This document shows positions 33,863 to 41,694 of a stretch of 64,000 nt of DNA, piece after piece. How positions within the stretch are numbered: the stretch's first letter is position 1; each line of letters starts with the position of its first letter. Below the pieces are notes generated by a model, which saw only the letters and a list, made by a program, of their open reading frames with translations, was not told the DNA's origin and did not search any database. The position numbers and the translations under genes are program-made. The DNA is from Streptomyces roseoverticillatus (GTDB taxonomy: Bacteria > Actinomycetota > Actinomycetes > Streptomycetales > Streptomycetaceae). Location: assembly GCF_000719265.1 (NCBI RefSeq), contig NZ_JOFL01000012.1:62001-126000 (forward strand), read 5' to 3'.

Positions 33863-33996
33863 CCCGAGTGCTCGTCGTCGAGACTGCAATCCCCCGGGGA
33901 GCGACCCCCCGGACTCCCACGTCCGGCGTGGATGCGGGCCGCCTGTTCCGTACCGCTCTGTATGGCCCTGAGACCCGACCGGAGGTCAAGTCGTGA
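33859..33996 (+). CDS. 45-codon coupling ORF from a duplicated phoP start
   Basis: GTG at 33859 overlaps the phoR stop and begins with the same 24 bases as phoP (MTRVLVVE), preceded by the same GGAGGTC. After eight codons the sequence departs (TAIPRGATPRT...). The frame ends in a TGA that overlaps the true phoP GTG at 33993 by 4 bases. Ribosomes leaving phoR could therefore re-start here and again at phoP, keeping the genes coupled. A CCGGAC/GTCCGG hairpin (33909-33926) lies inside. The peptide has no domain; I read it as a by-product of a 134-base duplication or insertion. Confidence 0.55.
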   Translation: MTRVLVVETAIPRGATPRTPTSGVDAGRLFRTALYGPETRPEVKS

Positions 33997-34673
33997 CCCG
34001 AGTGCTCGTCGTCGAGGATGAAGAGTCCTTCAGCGACGCGTTGTCCTACATGCTGCGCAAGGAGGGGTTCGAGGTCGCCGTCGCGGCCACGGGGCCCGAC
34101 GGGCTGGACGAGTTCGAGCGCAACGGCGCCGACCTGGTCCTGCTCGACCTCATGCTGCCGGGCCTGCCCGGCACGGAGGTCTGCCGGCAGCTGCGCGGCC
34201 GCTCCAACGTCCCGGTCATCATGGTGACCGCGAAGGACAGCGAGATCGACAAGGTCGTCGGCCTGGAAATAGGAGCCGACGACTACGTCACCAAGCCCTT
34301 CTCCTCGCGCGAGCTCGTGGCCCGCATCAGAGCGGTGCTGCGCCGCCGCGGAGAGCCGGAGGAGGTCGCACCGGCCGCGCTGGAGGCCGGCCCGGTCCGG
34401 ATGGACGTCGACCGCCACGTCGTCACGGTCTCCGGCGCCAAGGTCGACCTCCCGCTGAAGGAGTTCGACCTCCTGGAGATGCTGCTGCGCAACGCGGGCC
34501 GCGTGCTCACGCGCATGCAGCTCATCGACCGGGTCTGGGGCGCGGACTACGTCGGCGACACCAAGACCCTCGACGTCCACGTCAAGCGGCTCCGAGCCAA
34601 GATCGAGCCGGATCCGGGCGCGCCCCGGTACCTGGTGACGGTCCGCGGCCTCGGCTACAAATTCGAACCGTAG
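33993..34673 (+). CDS. phoP: phosphate response regulator PhoP
   Basis: A 226-residue OmpR-family regulator. The receiver has EDEES acidic residues, Asp52 in LLDLMLPGLPG, VTAKD and TKPFSSREL. A winged helix occupies about residues 130-225 (LPLKEFDLLEMLLRNAGRVLTR, then LDVHVKRLRAKIEPDPGAPRYLVTVRGLGYKF). It activates phosphate scavenging and represses nitrogen and secondary-metabolism genes under phosphate starvation. The GTG at 33993 has GGAGGTC upstream. The first 24 bases are repeated 134 bases earlier. A 23-bp duplicated segment follows its stop. Confidence 0.96.
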   Translation: MTRVLVVEDEESFSDALSYMLRKEGFEVAVAATGPDGLDEFERNGADLVLLDLMLPGLPGTEVCRQLRGRSNVPVIMVTAKDSEIDKVVGLEIGADDYVTKPFSSRELVARIRAVLRRRGEPEEVAPAALEAGPVRMDVDRHVVTVSGAKVDLPLKEFDLLEMLLRNAGRVLTRMQLIDRVWGADYVGDTKTLDVHVKRLRAKIEPDPGAPRYLVTVRGLGYKFEP

Positions 34674-34717
34674 AGAACCGTAGACACGTACGAGAGAGAA
34701 CCGTAGGCACGTACGAG
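34672..34717 (+). repeat. 23-bp tandem duplication after phoP
   Basis: Units 34672-34694 and 34695-34717 start AGAGAACCGTAG and differ at one base. The first overlaps the phoP stop codon. Confidence 0.85.
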
Positions 34718-34739
34718 TCCGGTGACCGCGTATTCCGCC

Positions 34740-34862
34740 GGACCCTCGCCGTCGTGGTGTCCCGCCGTTGCGGCGGGAGAGAGTGTGCTGCCGCAGCATC
34801 TTTCTTCCGCCGCGACGGTGCTCAGCCCGAGCGGCGGAGGCCGGCGGTGCCGTGCCGAGCTC
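34740..34862 (+). repeat. dispersed palindromic repeat element, one diverged copy
   Basis: TCCCGCCGTTGCGGCGGGA is followed by TTCCGCCGCGACGGTGCTC, an AGCCCGAGCGGCGG block and CCGGCGGTGCCGTGCC. The order and spacing echo the 98-bp unit at 26984-27250. Confidence 0.55.
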
Positions 34863-34873
34863 ACCCGTACGAG

Positions 34874-34910
34874 CGAAGGGCCCGGAAGCGCGATGCTTCC
34901 GGGCCCTTCG
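34874..34910. terminator. bidirectional hairpin terminator
   Basis: A perfect 16-bp stem (34874-34889 / 34895-34910) with loop GCGAT lies between phoP (plus) and the lipoprotein gene (minus). Confidence 0.8.
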
Positions 34911-34921
34911 TCGTGGCCTGC

Positions 34922-35584
34922 TCAGTGACCGGCGTGCTGGGCGCCCTGGGACGCTTCGCCCGCCGGAGTGGAGGGCTTGCCCGCCGCGCCGGACGGGGTG
35001 CCCGCAGGAGCGGAGGGCTCCCCGCTCGGCTTGCCGCCGCCCGGCTTCGCGGCCGGCGTCGGCGCGGCCTCGGACGGGCCCCAGTCCTTGAAGTAGCTCG
35101 TCGCCGGGACGACGAACGCCCCGACCCGCACCTCGCCCGTGTTGCTGAAGTCGAACGCCAGGCGCTGCTGCTCGCCGTCCTTGATGGCCTCTCGGCCGTC
35201 CGGCAGGACCGCCGAGGCGTTGTCCTTGCCGCCCAGCAGCACGGAGCCGCCGGCCGGCACGACGACGTCGCCGGAGCCCTTGGCCGCGGTGAGCTTCACC
35301 TTGGCGCCGTTCTTGCCGGGCAGGGTGATCGCGCGGAGCGTCTGGTCCTTGCGGCCGTTGTTGAAGACCTGGCCGGTGATCACGGCGGGGCCCTTGGCGG
35401 CAAGGTCGGGCTGCGTGATCACGTTGACGTTCTGCAGCTTGATGTCGCCGACCGAGGTGGCGGCGTTGTCCGGCTTCACCTCGAGCGTCTGCGCGCTGTT
35501 ACCAGCCGCGCAGGCGGTGAGCGAGGCGATCGAGAGCACGAGGGCGGTGGCGGCGAGAGTGCCGCGTCGAAGGCTGCTGCTCAC
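34922..35584 (-). CDS. DUF461-like secreted lipoprotein
   Basis: A 220-residue lipoprotein with signal peptide and lipobox (VLSIASLTAC, lipidated Cys at about residue 25). A beta-rich domain follows (LQNVNVITQPD, VITGQVFNNG, then VVVPAGGSVLLGGKDN and VRVGAFVVPATSYFKDW). The architecture recalls the PCu(A)C/DUF461-type copper-chaperone-like fold. I see no clear H(M)x10M copper motif, so function is open. The C-terminal 55 residues are a Pro/Gly/Ala/Ser tail. GTG at 35584 follows AAGGAG. It lies convergent with phoP. Confidence 0.72.
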   Translation of the reverse strand: MSSSLRRGTLAATALVLSIASLTACAAGNSAQTLEVKPDNAATSVGDIKLQNVNVITQPDLAAKGPAVITGQVFNNGRKDQTLRAITLPGKNGAKVKLTAAKGSGDVVVPAGGSVLLGGKDNASAVLPDGREAIKDGEQQRLAFDFSNTGEVRVGAFVVPATSYFKDWGPSEAAPTPAAKPGGGKPSGEPSAPAGTPSGAAGKPSTPAGEASQGAQHAGH

Positions 35585-36097
35585 GGCGGCGGCATCTCCT
35601 TGACGAGGTGAGAGGTGTAAGCGGTGCAAGCGGTGTAAGCGTGGTGTCAGCGCGCTTAGGTTACCGACCCCCTCGGAGGCGGCCGCACCCGACCCGCCCC
35701 CATGGTCAACTTCGGCCCTGTCCGGCGGACGGCCGAATATCGACGCCGTGCGCCCCGCGCGGATGTCCGCGGGTGCCTGTGCGCATTATCGGTGCGGAAT
35801 GCGCGGGCGTGCGGAAGCCCTTCCTGAATTGATCAAGTTCGCGGTGATCAATTCCGGATTCCGGTCGGTGAACGCGCCCGGCGCCCCGAACGGAGTAGCG
35901 GAAGTCAGCCGAGCGGACCCCGGCAAAACGGGACGTTCGACCGCTCGCGAGCGGCTCTCCACGCGTGTAACGTGCCCGTTTCGCCTTGCCCGAAGAACCG
36001 CTCCCACCTGCGAATACCCGCTTCCGGAAGCCCTCCGCAGCACGTCCCGGTTGCTGTTGTCAAGCCCCGAGATATGCCCTGACCTGCGAAAACGCCA
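35585..36097. other. intergenic region between the lipoprotein gene and carD
   Basis: No gene was seen in these 513 bases. The region holds a GTGTAAGCG-type 9-bp triplet repeat near 35614-35640, the promoter side of the lipoprotein gene, a perfect 10-bp-arm inverted repeat (35826-35854) and the upstream part of the carD promoter. Confidence 0.6.
35826..35854. promoter_or_regulatory. AT-rich inverted repeat upstream of carD
   Basis: Perfect 10-bp arms GAATTGATCA (35826-35835) and TGATCAATTC (35845-35854) with a 9-base spacer, about 300 bases before carD. AT-rich symmetry is rare in this genome, so a protein-binding site is plausible. Confidence 0.45.
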
Positions 36098-36126
36098 TTC
36101 AGAACGGGGAGTTCCCGTGTTAGACT
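36098..36126 (+). promoter_or_regulatory. carD promoter
   Basis: TTCAGA (36098-36103) and TAGACT (36121-36126) are 17 bases apart and 28 bases before the carD ATG, a good housekeeping-sigma pattern. ACGGG/CCCGT arms (36104-36118) lie in the spacer. Confidence 0.65.
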
Positions 36127-36154
36127 GGATAGCCACGGAAGGGGTACCTGTCAC

Positions 36155-36637
36155 ATGACGTTCAAGGTTGGCGACACCGTGGTCTATCCCCATCACGGGG
36201 CCGCGCTGATCGAGGCCATCGAAACTCGCCAGATCAAAGGCGTGGACAAGACCTACTTGGTGCTGAAGGTCGCCCAGGGTGACCTGACGGTTCGGGTGCC
36301 GGCGGACAATGCGGAGTTCGTCGGTGTGCGCGATGTGGTCGGCCAGGATGGGCTGGACCGGGTCTTCGAGGTGCTCCGCGCACCGTATGCGGAAGAGCCG
36401 ACGAACTGGTCCCGCCGCTACAAGGCAAATCTCGAGAAGCTCGCGTCGGGCGACGTGATCAAGGTTGCCGAGGTCGTGCGCGACCTGTGGCGCCGCGAGC
36501 GCGAGCGCGGTCTGTCCGCCGGTGAGAAGCGCATGCTGGCCAAGGCACGCCAGATCCTGGTGAGCGAGCTCGCCCTCGCGGAGAACACCAACGAGGACAA
36601 GGCCGAGGCCCTGCTCGACGAGGTCCTCGCGTCCTGA
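36155..36637 (+). CDS. carD: CarD-family RNA polymerase-binding regulator
   Basis: A 160-residue global transcription factor. The N-terminal Tudor-like RNAP beta-interaction domain reads [21 protein letters not shown]. The C-terminal helical domain contains the promoter-wedge tryptophan in [13 protein letters not shown] and [22 protein letters not shown]. CarD stabilises open complexes at rRNA and housekeeping promoters. Length and sequence are as in other actinomycetes. Confidence 0.96.
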   Translation: MTFKVGDTVVYPHHGAALIEAIETRQIKGVDKTYLVLKVAQGDLTVRVPADNAEFVGVRDVVGQDGLDRVFEVLRAPYAEEPTNWSRRYKANLEKLASGDVIKVAEVVRDLWRRERERGLSAGEKRMLAKARQILVSELALAENTNEDKAEALLDEVLAS

Positions 36638-36949
36638 GGCCGTTACGAGCCGACGGCCTGCATGCCGATGCCCTCGCGTCCCGACGCACAGGTGCCGGAC
36701 GTGAAGACCGTACGTACGGGATGCACCGGACGTAAAGAAGTGCCGCGGTGCCCGCGCGGTGACGCAAGTCATCCGCCGGGCGCTGCGGCATCTCTGGATG
36801 CGGGCACGCGTACCCGCCGTGCTGAGAGTGCCGGGCCCGGGCAGCCGGCCCGCCCAGCTGTCACGGAAGGGGCTGGTCGGGGCTTGTTGCCCGGCACTCC
36901 CCAGGCCATACCCAATCCGGCCGAGGAAGCAAACCTGAACGCGAACGCA
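36638..36949. other. intergenic region between carD and ispD
   Basis: 312 bases without a convincing gene. It is less GC-rich near its 3' end (AATCCGGCCGAGGAAGCAAACC), probably the ispD leader. No clear hairpin terminator or promoter hexamers were identified. Confidence 0.5.
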
Positions 36950-37723
36950 ATGTCTGATCGAGCCCCTGCCGTCACTCCTTCGCGCACCGCCGCCGTGATC
37001 CCCGCCGCGGGCCGCGGGGTCCGGCTCGGCCCGGGCGCCCCCAAGGCCCTGCGCGCCCTGGGCGGCACCCCCATGCTCGTCCACGCCGTCCGGGCGATGG
37101 CCGCCTCCCGCGCCGTCTCCCTCGTCGTCGTGGTCGCCCCGCCGGACGGCGCCCCCGAGGTCCGCGCCCTCCTCGACGACCACCCCCTCAGCGGCCACGA
37201 CCGCGCCGAGGTCCTCGTCGTCCCCGGCGGCGGGACCCGCCAGGAGTCCGTCCGCCTCGGCCTCGCGGCCCTCCCGGCCGACGTCACCACCGTCCTCGTG
37301 CACGACGCCGCGCGCCCCCTGGTGCCCGTCGACACCGTCGACGCCGTGATCACCGCCGTACGCGAGGGCGCGCCCGCCGTCGTCCCCGCGCTGCCCCTCG
37401 CCGACACCGTCAAGCAGGTCGGGCCGCGCACGGGCGCCGCGGAGGGCGAGCCCGAGCTCGTCACCGGCACCCCCGAGCGGGCGCTCCTGCGGGCCGTGCA
37501 GACCCCCCAGGGCTTCGACCGGCGCACGCTGGACGCCGCCCACGAGAAGTTCGCCGCCCTGGAGGGCGAGGGCGCCACCGACGACGCCGGCATGGTCGAG
37601 CGCCTCGGCACCCCCGTCGTCCTCGTGCCCGGCCACGAGGAGGCCTTCAAGGTCACCCGGCCGCTGGACCTCGTCCTCGCCGAGGCCGTACTCGCCCGCA
37701 GGAGGGCCAACGATGGCTTCTAG
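36950..37723 (+). CDS. ispD: 2-C-methyl-D-erythritol 4-phosphate cytidylyltransferase
   Basis: A 257-residue enzyme of the non-mevalonate isoprenoid pathway. It joins CTP and MEP to give CDP-ME. The nucleotide-binding loop [14 protein letters not shown], the [12 protein letters not shown] motif and the late [12 protein letters not shown] block are those of IspD. The ATG at 36950 lacks a strong ribosome site (GAGGAA is 19 bases upstream). The frame is open further upstream, but that part is not IspD-like. The ispF start overlaps its end by 11 bases. Confidence 0.94.
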   Translation: MSDRAPAVTPSRTAAVIPAAGRGVRLGPGAPKALRALGGTPMLVHAVRAMAASRAVSLVVVVAPPDGAPEVRALLDDHPLSGHDRAEVLVVPGGGTRQESVRLGLAALPADVTTVLVHDAARPLVPVDTVDAVITAVREGAPAVVPALPLADTVKQVGPRTGAAEGEPELVTGTPERALLRAVQTPQGFDRRTLDAAHEKFAALEGEGATDDAGMVERLGTPVVLVPGHEEAFKVTRPLDLVLAEAVLARRRANDGF

Positions 37724-38213
37724 CCCGCTCCCCGCCCTGCCCCAGGTGGGCATCGGCACCGACACGCACGCCTTCGAGGAAGGCCGCGAGCTGTGGTGCG
37801 GCGGCCTGCTGTGGCCCGGGGAGACCGGCCTCGCCGGTCACTCCGACGCCGACGTCGTCGCCCACGCCGCCTGCAACGCCCTCTTCTCCGCCGCCGGCCT
37901 CGGCGACCTCGGCGCCCACTTCGGCACCGGCCGCCCCGAGTGGGCCGGCGCCTCCGGCGTCACGCTGCTCACCGAGGCCGCCCGCATCGTGCGCGAGGCC
38001 GGCTTCGTCATCGGCAACATCGCCGTCCAGGTCGTCGGCGTCCGCCCGCGGATCGGCAAGCGCCGAGAGGAGGCCCAGAAGGTCCTCTCGGAGGCCGTGG
38101 GAGCCCCGGTGACGGTCTCCGGCGCCACGACGGACGGCCTGGGCTTCCCGGGCCGCGAGGAGGGCCTCACGGCCGTGGCGACGGCGCTCGTCGCTCGCTC
38201 GGCGGGCTACTAG
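37713..38213 (+). CDS. ispF: 2-C-methyl-D-erythritol 2,4-cyclodiphosphate synthase
   Basis: A 166-residue enzyme that cyclises CDP-ME 2-phosphate to MEcPP with release of CMP. Motifs are [19 protein letters not shown] with Zn-ligand Asp and His, [29 protein letters not shown], and the C-terminal [14 protein letters not shown]. It is translationally coupled to ispD by an 11-base overlap, the usual arrangement. Confidence 0.95.
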   Translation: MASSPLPALPQVGIGTDTHAFEEGRELWCGGLLWPGETGLAGHSDADVVAHAACNALFSAAGLGDLGAHFGTGRPEWAGASGVTLLTEAARIVREAGFVIGNIAVQVVGVRPRIGKRREEAQKVLSEAVGAPVTVSGATTDGLGFPGREEGLTAVATALVARSAGY

Positions 38214-38320
38214 GCCCTCAAGGCCTGCGGCCGGGCATTCCGCCGGACCCCTCGCCGTGGTGGCCGAGCACCGCTGCGGCGGGGCCTTCTTGCCCGGGCA
38301 GGCGCATCTCTCCGGCGCCG

Positions 38321-38355
38321 TGATGCCGGGGTGCCCGGATGCCGGGGTGCCGGGA
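38321..38355 (+). repeat. short tandem duplication after ispF
   Basis: GATGCCGGGGTGCCCG is followed directly by GATGCCGGGGTGCCGG, in a 150-base gap between convergent genes. A CACCGCTGCGGCGGGG segment near 38269 resembles part of the dispersed palindromic repeat. Confidence 0.55.
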
Positions 38356-38364
38356 GCGCCGGGT

Positions 38365-38772
38365 CTAGATCGACCCCACGACCTTCCGCGGCGTCACCCG
38401 CACGACCACCCGCTGCGCGTCGTCCTTCGCCGCCGGGTTGAAGTCCGCGTAGTCCTTCCCCGTGTACTTCCGCGAGAGCTCGTCGATCAGCTCCGGGCCG
38501 CCCTCGGTGGTGAGCGTGGCCGTGCCGCGCACCTCGGCGTAGGTGTACGGAGCGTTCGGCGGGTTGATCATCACCGTGACGCGCGGGTCGCGGCGCATGT
38601 TCTTCTCCTTGCGCCGCCCGACGGTCGTGGAGATCAGCAGGTCGTCGCCGTCGCGCGTGACCCAGGTGACCGTGAGCTGCGGGCTGCCGTCCGGCTGGAC
38701 CGTGGCGACCGTCGCGAAGACGGGTGCGTCGTCGAGGAGCTTCTTCAGGTCGTCGGAGAGCGTGGCAACCAC
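38365..38772 (-). CDS. PPOX-class F420/FMN-dependent oxidoreductase
   Basis: A 135-residue split-barrel flavin/deazaflavin protein (APVFATVATVQPDGSPQLTVTWVTRDGDDLLISTTVGRRKEKNMRRDPRVTVMI). This is the typical TIGR03618-like pattern of actinobacterial F420-binding enzymes. Substrate is unknown; relatives reduce biliverdin, quinones or nitroimidazoles. The GTG start at 38772 follows AAGGA. It is convergent with ispF. Confidence 0.85.
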   Translation of the reverse strand: MVATLSDDLKKLLDDAPVFATVATVQPDGSPQLTVTWVTRDGDDLLISTTVGRRKEKNMRRDPRVTVMINPPNAPYTYAEVRGTATLTTEGGPELIDELSRKYTGKDYADFNPAAKDDAQRVVVRVTPRKVVGSI

Positions 38773-38869
38773 GGCGGTTCCTTCCCTGGGGAGCGTACGC
38801 GATCGCGCTCACCGTATGCCGCCGGCGCGGGAAAGGGGCGCGTACAAGCCGGGACAAGCCGGAACGCGC

Positions 38870-38917
38870 CCGTACGGGTCAGGGCCGGACCGTGAGGTCC
38901 GGCCCTGACCCGTACGG
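38870..38917. terminator. 22-bp perfect hairpin
   Basis: Arms 38870-38891 and 38896-38917 are perfectly complementary around a GTGA loop. It lies just past the stop of the minus-strand acyltransferase, so it is most likely its terminator. Confidence 0.75.
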
Positions 38918-38931
38918 TCAGCGGTGAGGGG

Positions 38932-40233
38932 TCAGGGCCCGTCCGGCCGGCCCACGGCCACCCGGTCGCCCGCCGGCTGCTCGTACGTGCCCGTCTCGTA
39001 CGCCCGCAGCCGCTGCGCCACCGCGCCCTCGCGGACCTCCTCGCGCCCGGCGTGCTGCTCGGGCACCGGCGAAGCGCCCTGCGGAGCGCCTTGTGCGGCT
39101 CCCGGCGAAGCCGGCGCCGCACCACGCCGCGGGGAGTGCTGCCGCACCTCTTCCATGCTGGAGCGCAGCACCTTGCGCAGCCTCGTGCCCAGCGGCCGCT
39201 CCACGAGCTTGTGCAGCAGCCACGCCGCGCCGAGCATCACCAGGACCAGGCCGATGACCAGCACGTGCCGGGGGACGCGGTCGCGCAGGCCGTAGATGAC
39301 CGTCATGCCGATGTACTGGTGGAGCAGGTACAGCGGGTAGGTGAGCGCGCCCGCCGTGGACAGCCAGCGCCACTGGATCCGGTTGAACTTGCCGCACGCG
39401 ATCAGCGCCATCAGCACGAACGCGACGAAGACGATCACCCGGGCGGGCCAGGCGGGGATGTTGTGCGTGGTGTTGTCCGCGACACGCCGCGTGATGTGGT
39501 GCTCGGCGAGGAGCAGGGACATGGCGGTGATGCCCCAGAGGAGGGCGTTGGGGCGGTAGCGGTACATCAGGTAGAAGGCGATGCCCGCGACGAAGTACGG
39601 CTGGTAGAGCGGCATCGCCCACTGGTCGAGGACCTTGATGTCCGCCTGGACCGAGGCCAGTGCGACGACCGTCCACAGGACGCAGAAGAGCACGCACTTG
39701 CGGTACGTCACGCCCGTAGCCACGACGACCGCGAACATTACGTAGAACTTCAGCTCGATGAAGAGCGTCCAGTAGACGCCGTCGACGTCCCAGACCCCGA
39801 GCCCCGACTGGAGCATGGTCAGGTTGGTGAGGACGCCGTCGAAGCCGCCGTTGATCTGGCGCACCTGCGGCCACAGCGTGACGACCGAGGCCGTCAGGAG
39901 GATCGCGACCCAGTAGGCGGGGTAGACCCGCGACACCCGGGAGATGAAGAAGTCCCCGAGCGAGCGGCCCCACGTGCTCATGCAGATCACGAAACCGCTG
40001 ATGAGGAAGAAGATCTCGACGCCCGTCCAGCCGTACTGGGCGAACTTCCACAGGTTGGGGAAGATGTGCTCGGGATCCTGGCCCCAGCCTCCCCGCAGCG
40101 CCACGTAGTGGAAGAAGACGACCATGAGGGCGGCGACGATCCGGAGCCCGTCCAGGACGTAGAGCCTGGGAGCCGCGGGTTTCTGTCCGGCTACCAGGCC
40201 GCCATCGAGATCTCCTCGGCTGGCGAAACGCAT
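38932..40233 (-). CDS. membrane acyltransferase (acyltransferase-3 family), copy 1
   Basis: A 433-residue integral membrane protein with about ten hydrophobic segments. It is of the OafA/YrhL acyltransferase-3 family: LDGLRIVAALMVVFFHYVAL with the conserved catalytic His, FFLISGFVICMS, SRVSRVYPAYW with the conserved Arg, and PLYLLHQYIG. It transfers acyl groups to cell-surface glycans or secreted metabolites. The last 60 residues are a soluble Pro/Ala/Arg tail. GGAGAGG places the start at 40233. A related gene follows upstream in tandem. Confidence 0.85.
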   Translation of the reverse strand: MRFASRGDLDGGLVAGQKPAAPRLYVLDGLRIVAALMVVFFHYVALRGGWGQDPEHIFPNLWKFAQYGWTGVEIFFLISGFVICMSTWGRSLGDFFISRVSRVYPAYWVAILLTASVVTLWPQVRQINGGFDGVLTNLTMLQSGLGVWDVDGVYWTLFIELKFYVMFAVVVATGVTYRKCVLFCVLWTVVALASVQADIKVLDQWAMPLYQPYFVAGIAFYLMYRYRPNALLWGITAMSLLLAEHHITRRVADNTTHNIPAWPARVIVFVAFVLMALIACGKFNRIQWRWLSTAGALTYPLYLLHQYIGMTVIYGLRDRVPRHVLVIGLVLVMLGAAWLLHKLVERPLGTRLRKVLRSSMEEVRQHSPRRGAAPASPGAAQGAPQGASPVPEQHAGREEVREGAVAQRLRAYETGTYEQPAGDRVAVGRPDGP

Positions 40234-40324
40234 GTGGTCCTCTCCATCGGGCTCAGGACGGCTCATCCTACGAGGGCCGTCCGCGGGCATGCTGACACAA
40301 GGACCCCCCGGCCCGCCGTGACAG

Positions 40325-41506
40325 TTATCTCCTGTCTCTGCCGTAATTCCAACCCCCGGCCTGGAACGTCTCCGGGGTGATCTTGTGACGATCTTGTGGG
40401 GGGCCGGACAGACCGGTACGGATCTCCGCCGCCGAGCGCTGCAGCCCGCGCCGCAGCATCCCGGCCAGCGGCCGCTCCACCAGGCGGTGCACCAGCCACG
40501 CGGTCACCAGCATCCCCGCCACCAGCGCGGGCAGCAGGACGGCCGGGGGCACGTCACGGCCGGTCCGCCGGATCACCAGCCAGCCCACCCGCTCGTGGAT
40601 CAGATAGAGGGGATAGGTCAGCGCGCCGGCCGTGGTCAGCCACCGGTGCGTGAGCCGGTGCGTCCAGCCGAGCGCGACCGCCGCCATGGCGGCGAAGAAC
40701 ACGGCCAGCAGCACCGCCGTCGGCCAGTGCGGCACCCGGTGGCCCATGTGGCCCTCCGCGCGCGCCTGGGCCGCCACCAGGTCGTGCTGGGCGACGAGGA
40801 AGCACCCGGTGACCAGCAGCCACAGCGCGAGGTTCGGGCGGTGGCGGTGCATGAGGTAGAAGGCGATGCCCGCGATGAAGTACCAGCAGTCCTCCGGCAG
40901 CAGCACCTGGTCGAGCAGCGGCTCGTCCACCGCGGCCGCGACGGCCGCCGCGAAGCCCCAGACCACGCAGAAGCCGACCGCCCGCGCGTACGTGAGCCCC
41001 TTCCCCGCGACGACGAGCGCGAAGAGCAGGTAGAAGCGCAGCTCGACCCACAGCGTCCAGTACACGCCGTCGACCGCGTCCACCCCGAGGGGTGACTGGA
41101 GCATGGTCAGGTTGACCGCGACGTCACGCGAGCGGAGGGTTTCGTCCGCCACCGGCCACAGACAGACGACGAGGGCGACGGCCAGGACGGAGAACCAGTA
41201 CGCGGGGAAGAGCCGGGTGATGCGCGACACGGCGAACTCGCCGGGCCCCCGGCCCCAGCAGCTCATGCAGATCACGAAGCCACTGATCATGAAGAACAGC
41301 TGCACCCCCAGCCAGCCGTACGACGCCGGCGCGCAGGCGGTGGGGAAGACCTCCGGCGGCGGCCCCGGCCACGCCCCCTTGTCGAACGCCACGTAGTGGT
41401 ACGCCACCACCATCAGCGCCGCGCACAGCCGCAGCCCGTCCAGTGCGGCCAGCCGGGCGCGCCCGCGGCTTCCGTCGTGCTGTACGGGCAGCAGGGTGGG
41501 GTGCAA
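40325..41506 (-). CDS. membrane acyltransferase (acyltransferase-3 family), copy 2
   Basis: A 393-residue paralogue of the neighbouring gene with the same motifs in the same order (LDGLRLCAALMVVAYHYVAF, FFMISGFVICMSCWGRGPGEF, SRITRLFPAYW, VDGVYWTLWVELRFYLLFALVVA, PLYLIHERVG). The two arose by tandem duplication and then diverged. The start is a TTG at 41506, preceded by GGAGGGG. It is separated from copy 1 by 91 bases and from cysS by a divergent intergenic region. Substrates are unknown. Confidence 0.82.
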   Translation of the reverse strand: MHPTLLPVQHDGSRGRARLAALDGLRLCAALMVVAYHYVAFDKGAWPGPPPEVFPTACAPASYGWLGVQLFFMISGFVICMSCWGRGPGEFAVSRITRLFPAYWFSVLAVALVVCLWPVADETLRSRDVAVNLTMLQSPLGVDAVDGVYWTLWVELRFYLLFALVVAGKGLTYARAVGFCVVWGFAAAVAAAVDEPLLDQVLLPEDCWYFIAGIAFYLMHRHRPNLALWLLVTGCFLVAQHDLVAAQARAEGHMGHRVPHWPTAVLLAVFFAAMAAVALGWTHRLTHRWLTTAGALTYPLYLIHERVGWLVIRRTGRDVPPAVLLPALVAGMLVTAWLVHRLVERPLAGMLRRGLQRSAAEIRTGLSGPPQDRHKITPETFQAGGWNYGRDRR

Positions 41507-41694
41507 CGCCCCTCCAGGAGGGAAGGTGAGGCAGTGCCCGGGAAGCTATCACGCAGATCTGTACTTTTGCCGTATTAGGCCGTATTAGGAAGATAGGTGG
41601 GCAAGAGGTGCGGTTCCCCCGCGGAACCCCTCGTTCCCTCCCTTCCGTGCCCCGATTGCCGGGGGCACTGCCGAACGCCCACTACTCTGGTTGC

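Noticed and set aside
33859..33882. First GTG-ACC-CGA copy as the true phoP start
   Set aside because: The frame leaves the PhoP sequence after eight codons and stops at 33996. Only the second copy continues into the full receiver domain.
32441..33889. Upstream extension of phoU on the minus strand
   Set aside because: The open frame continues far upstream only as the antisense of phoR. PhoU of standard length starts at 32440.
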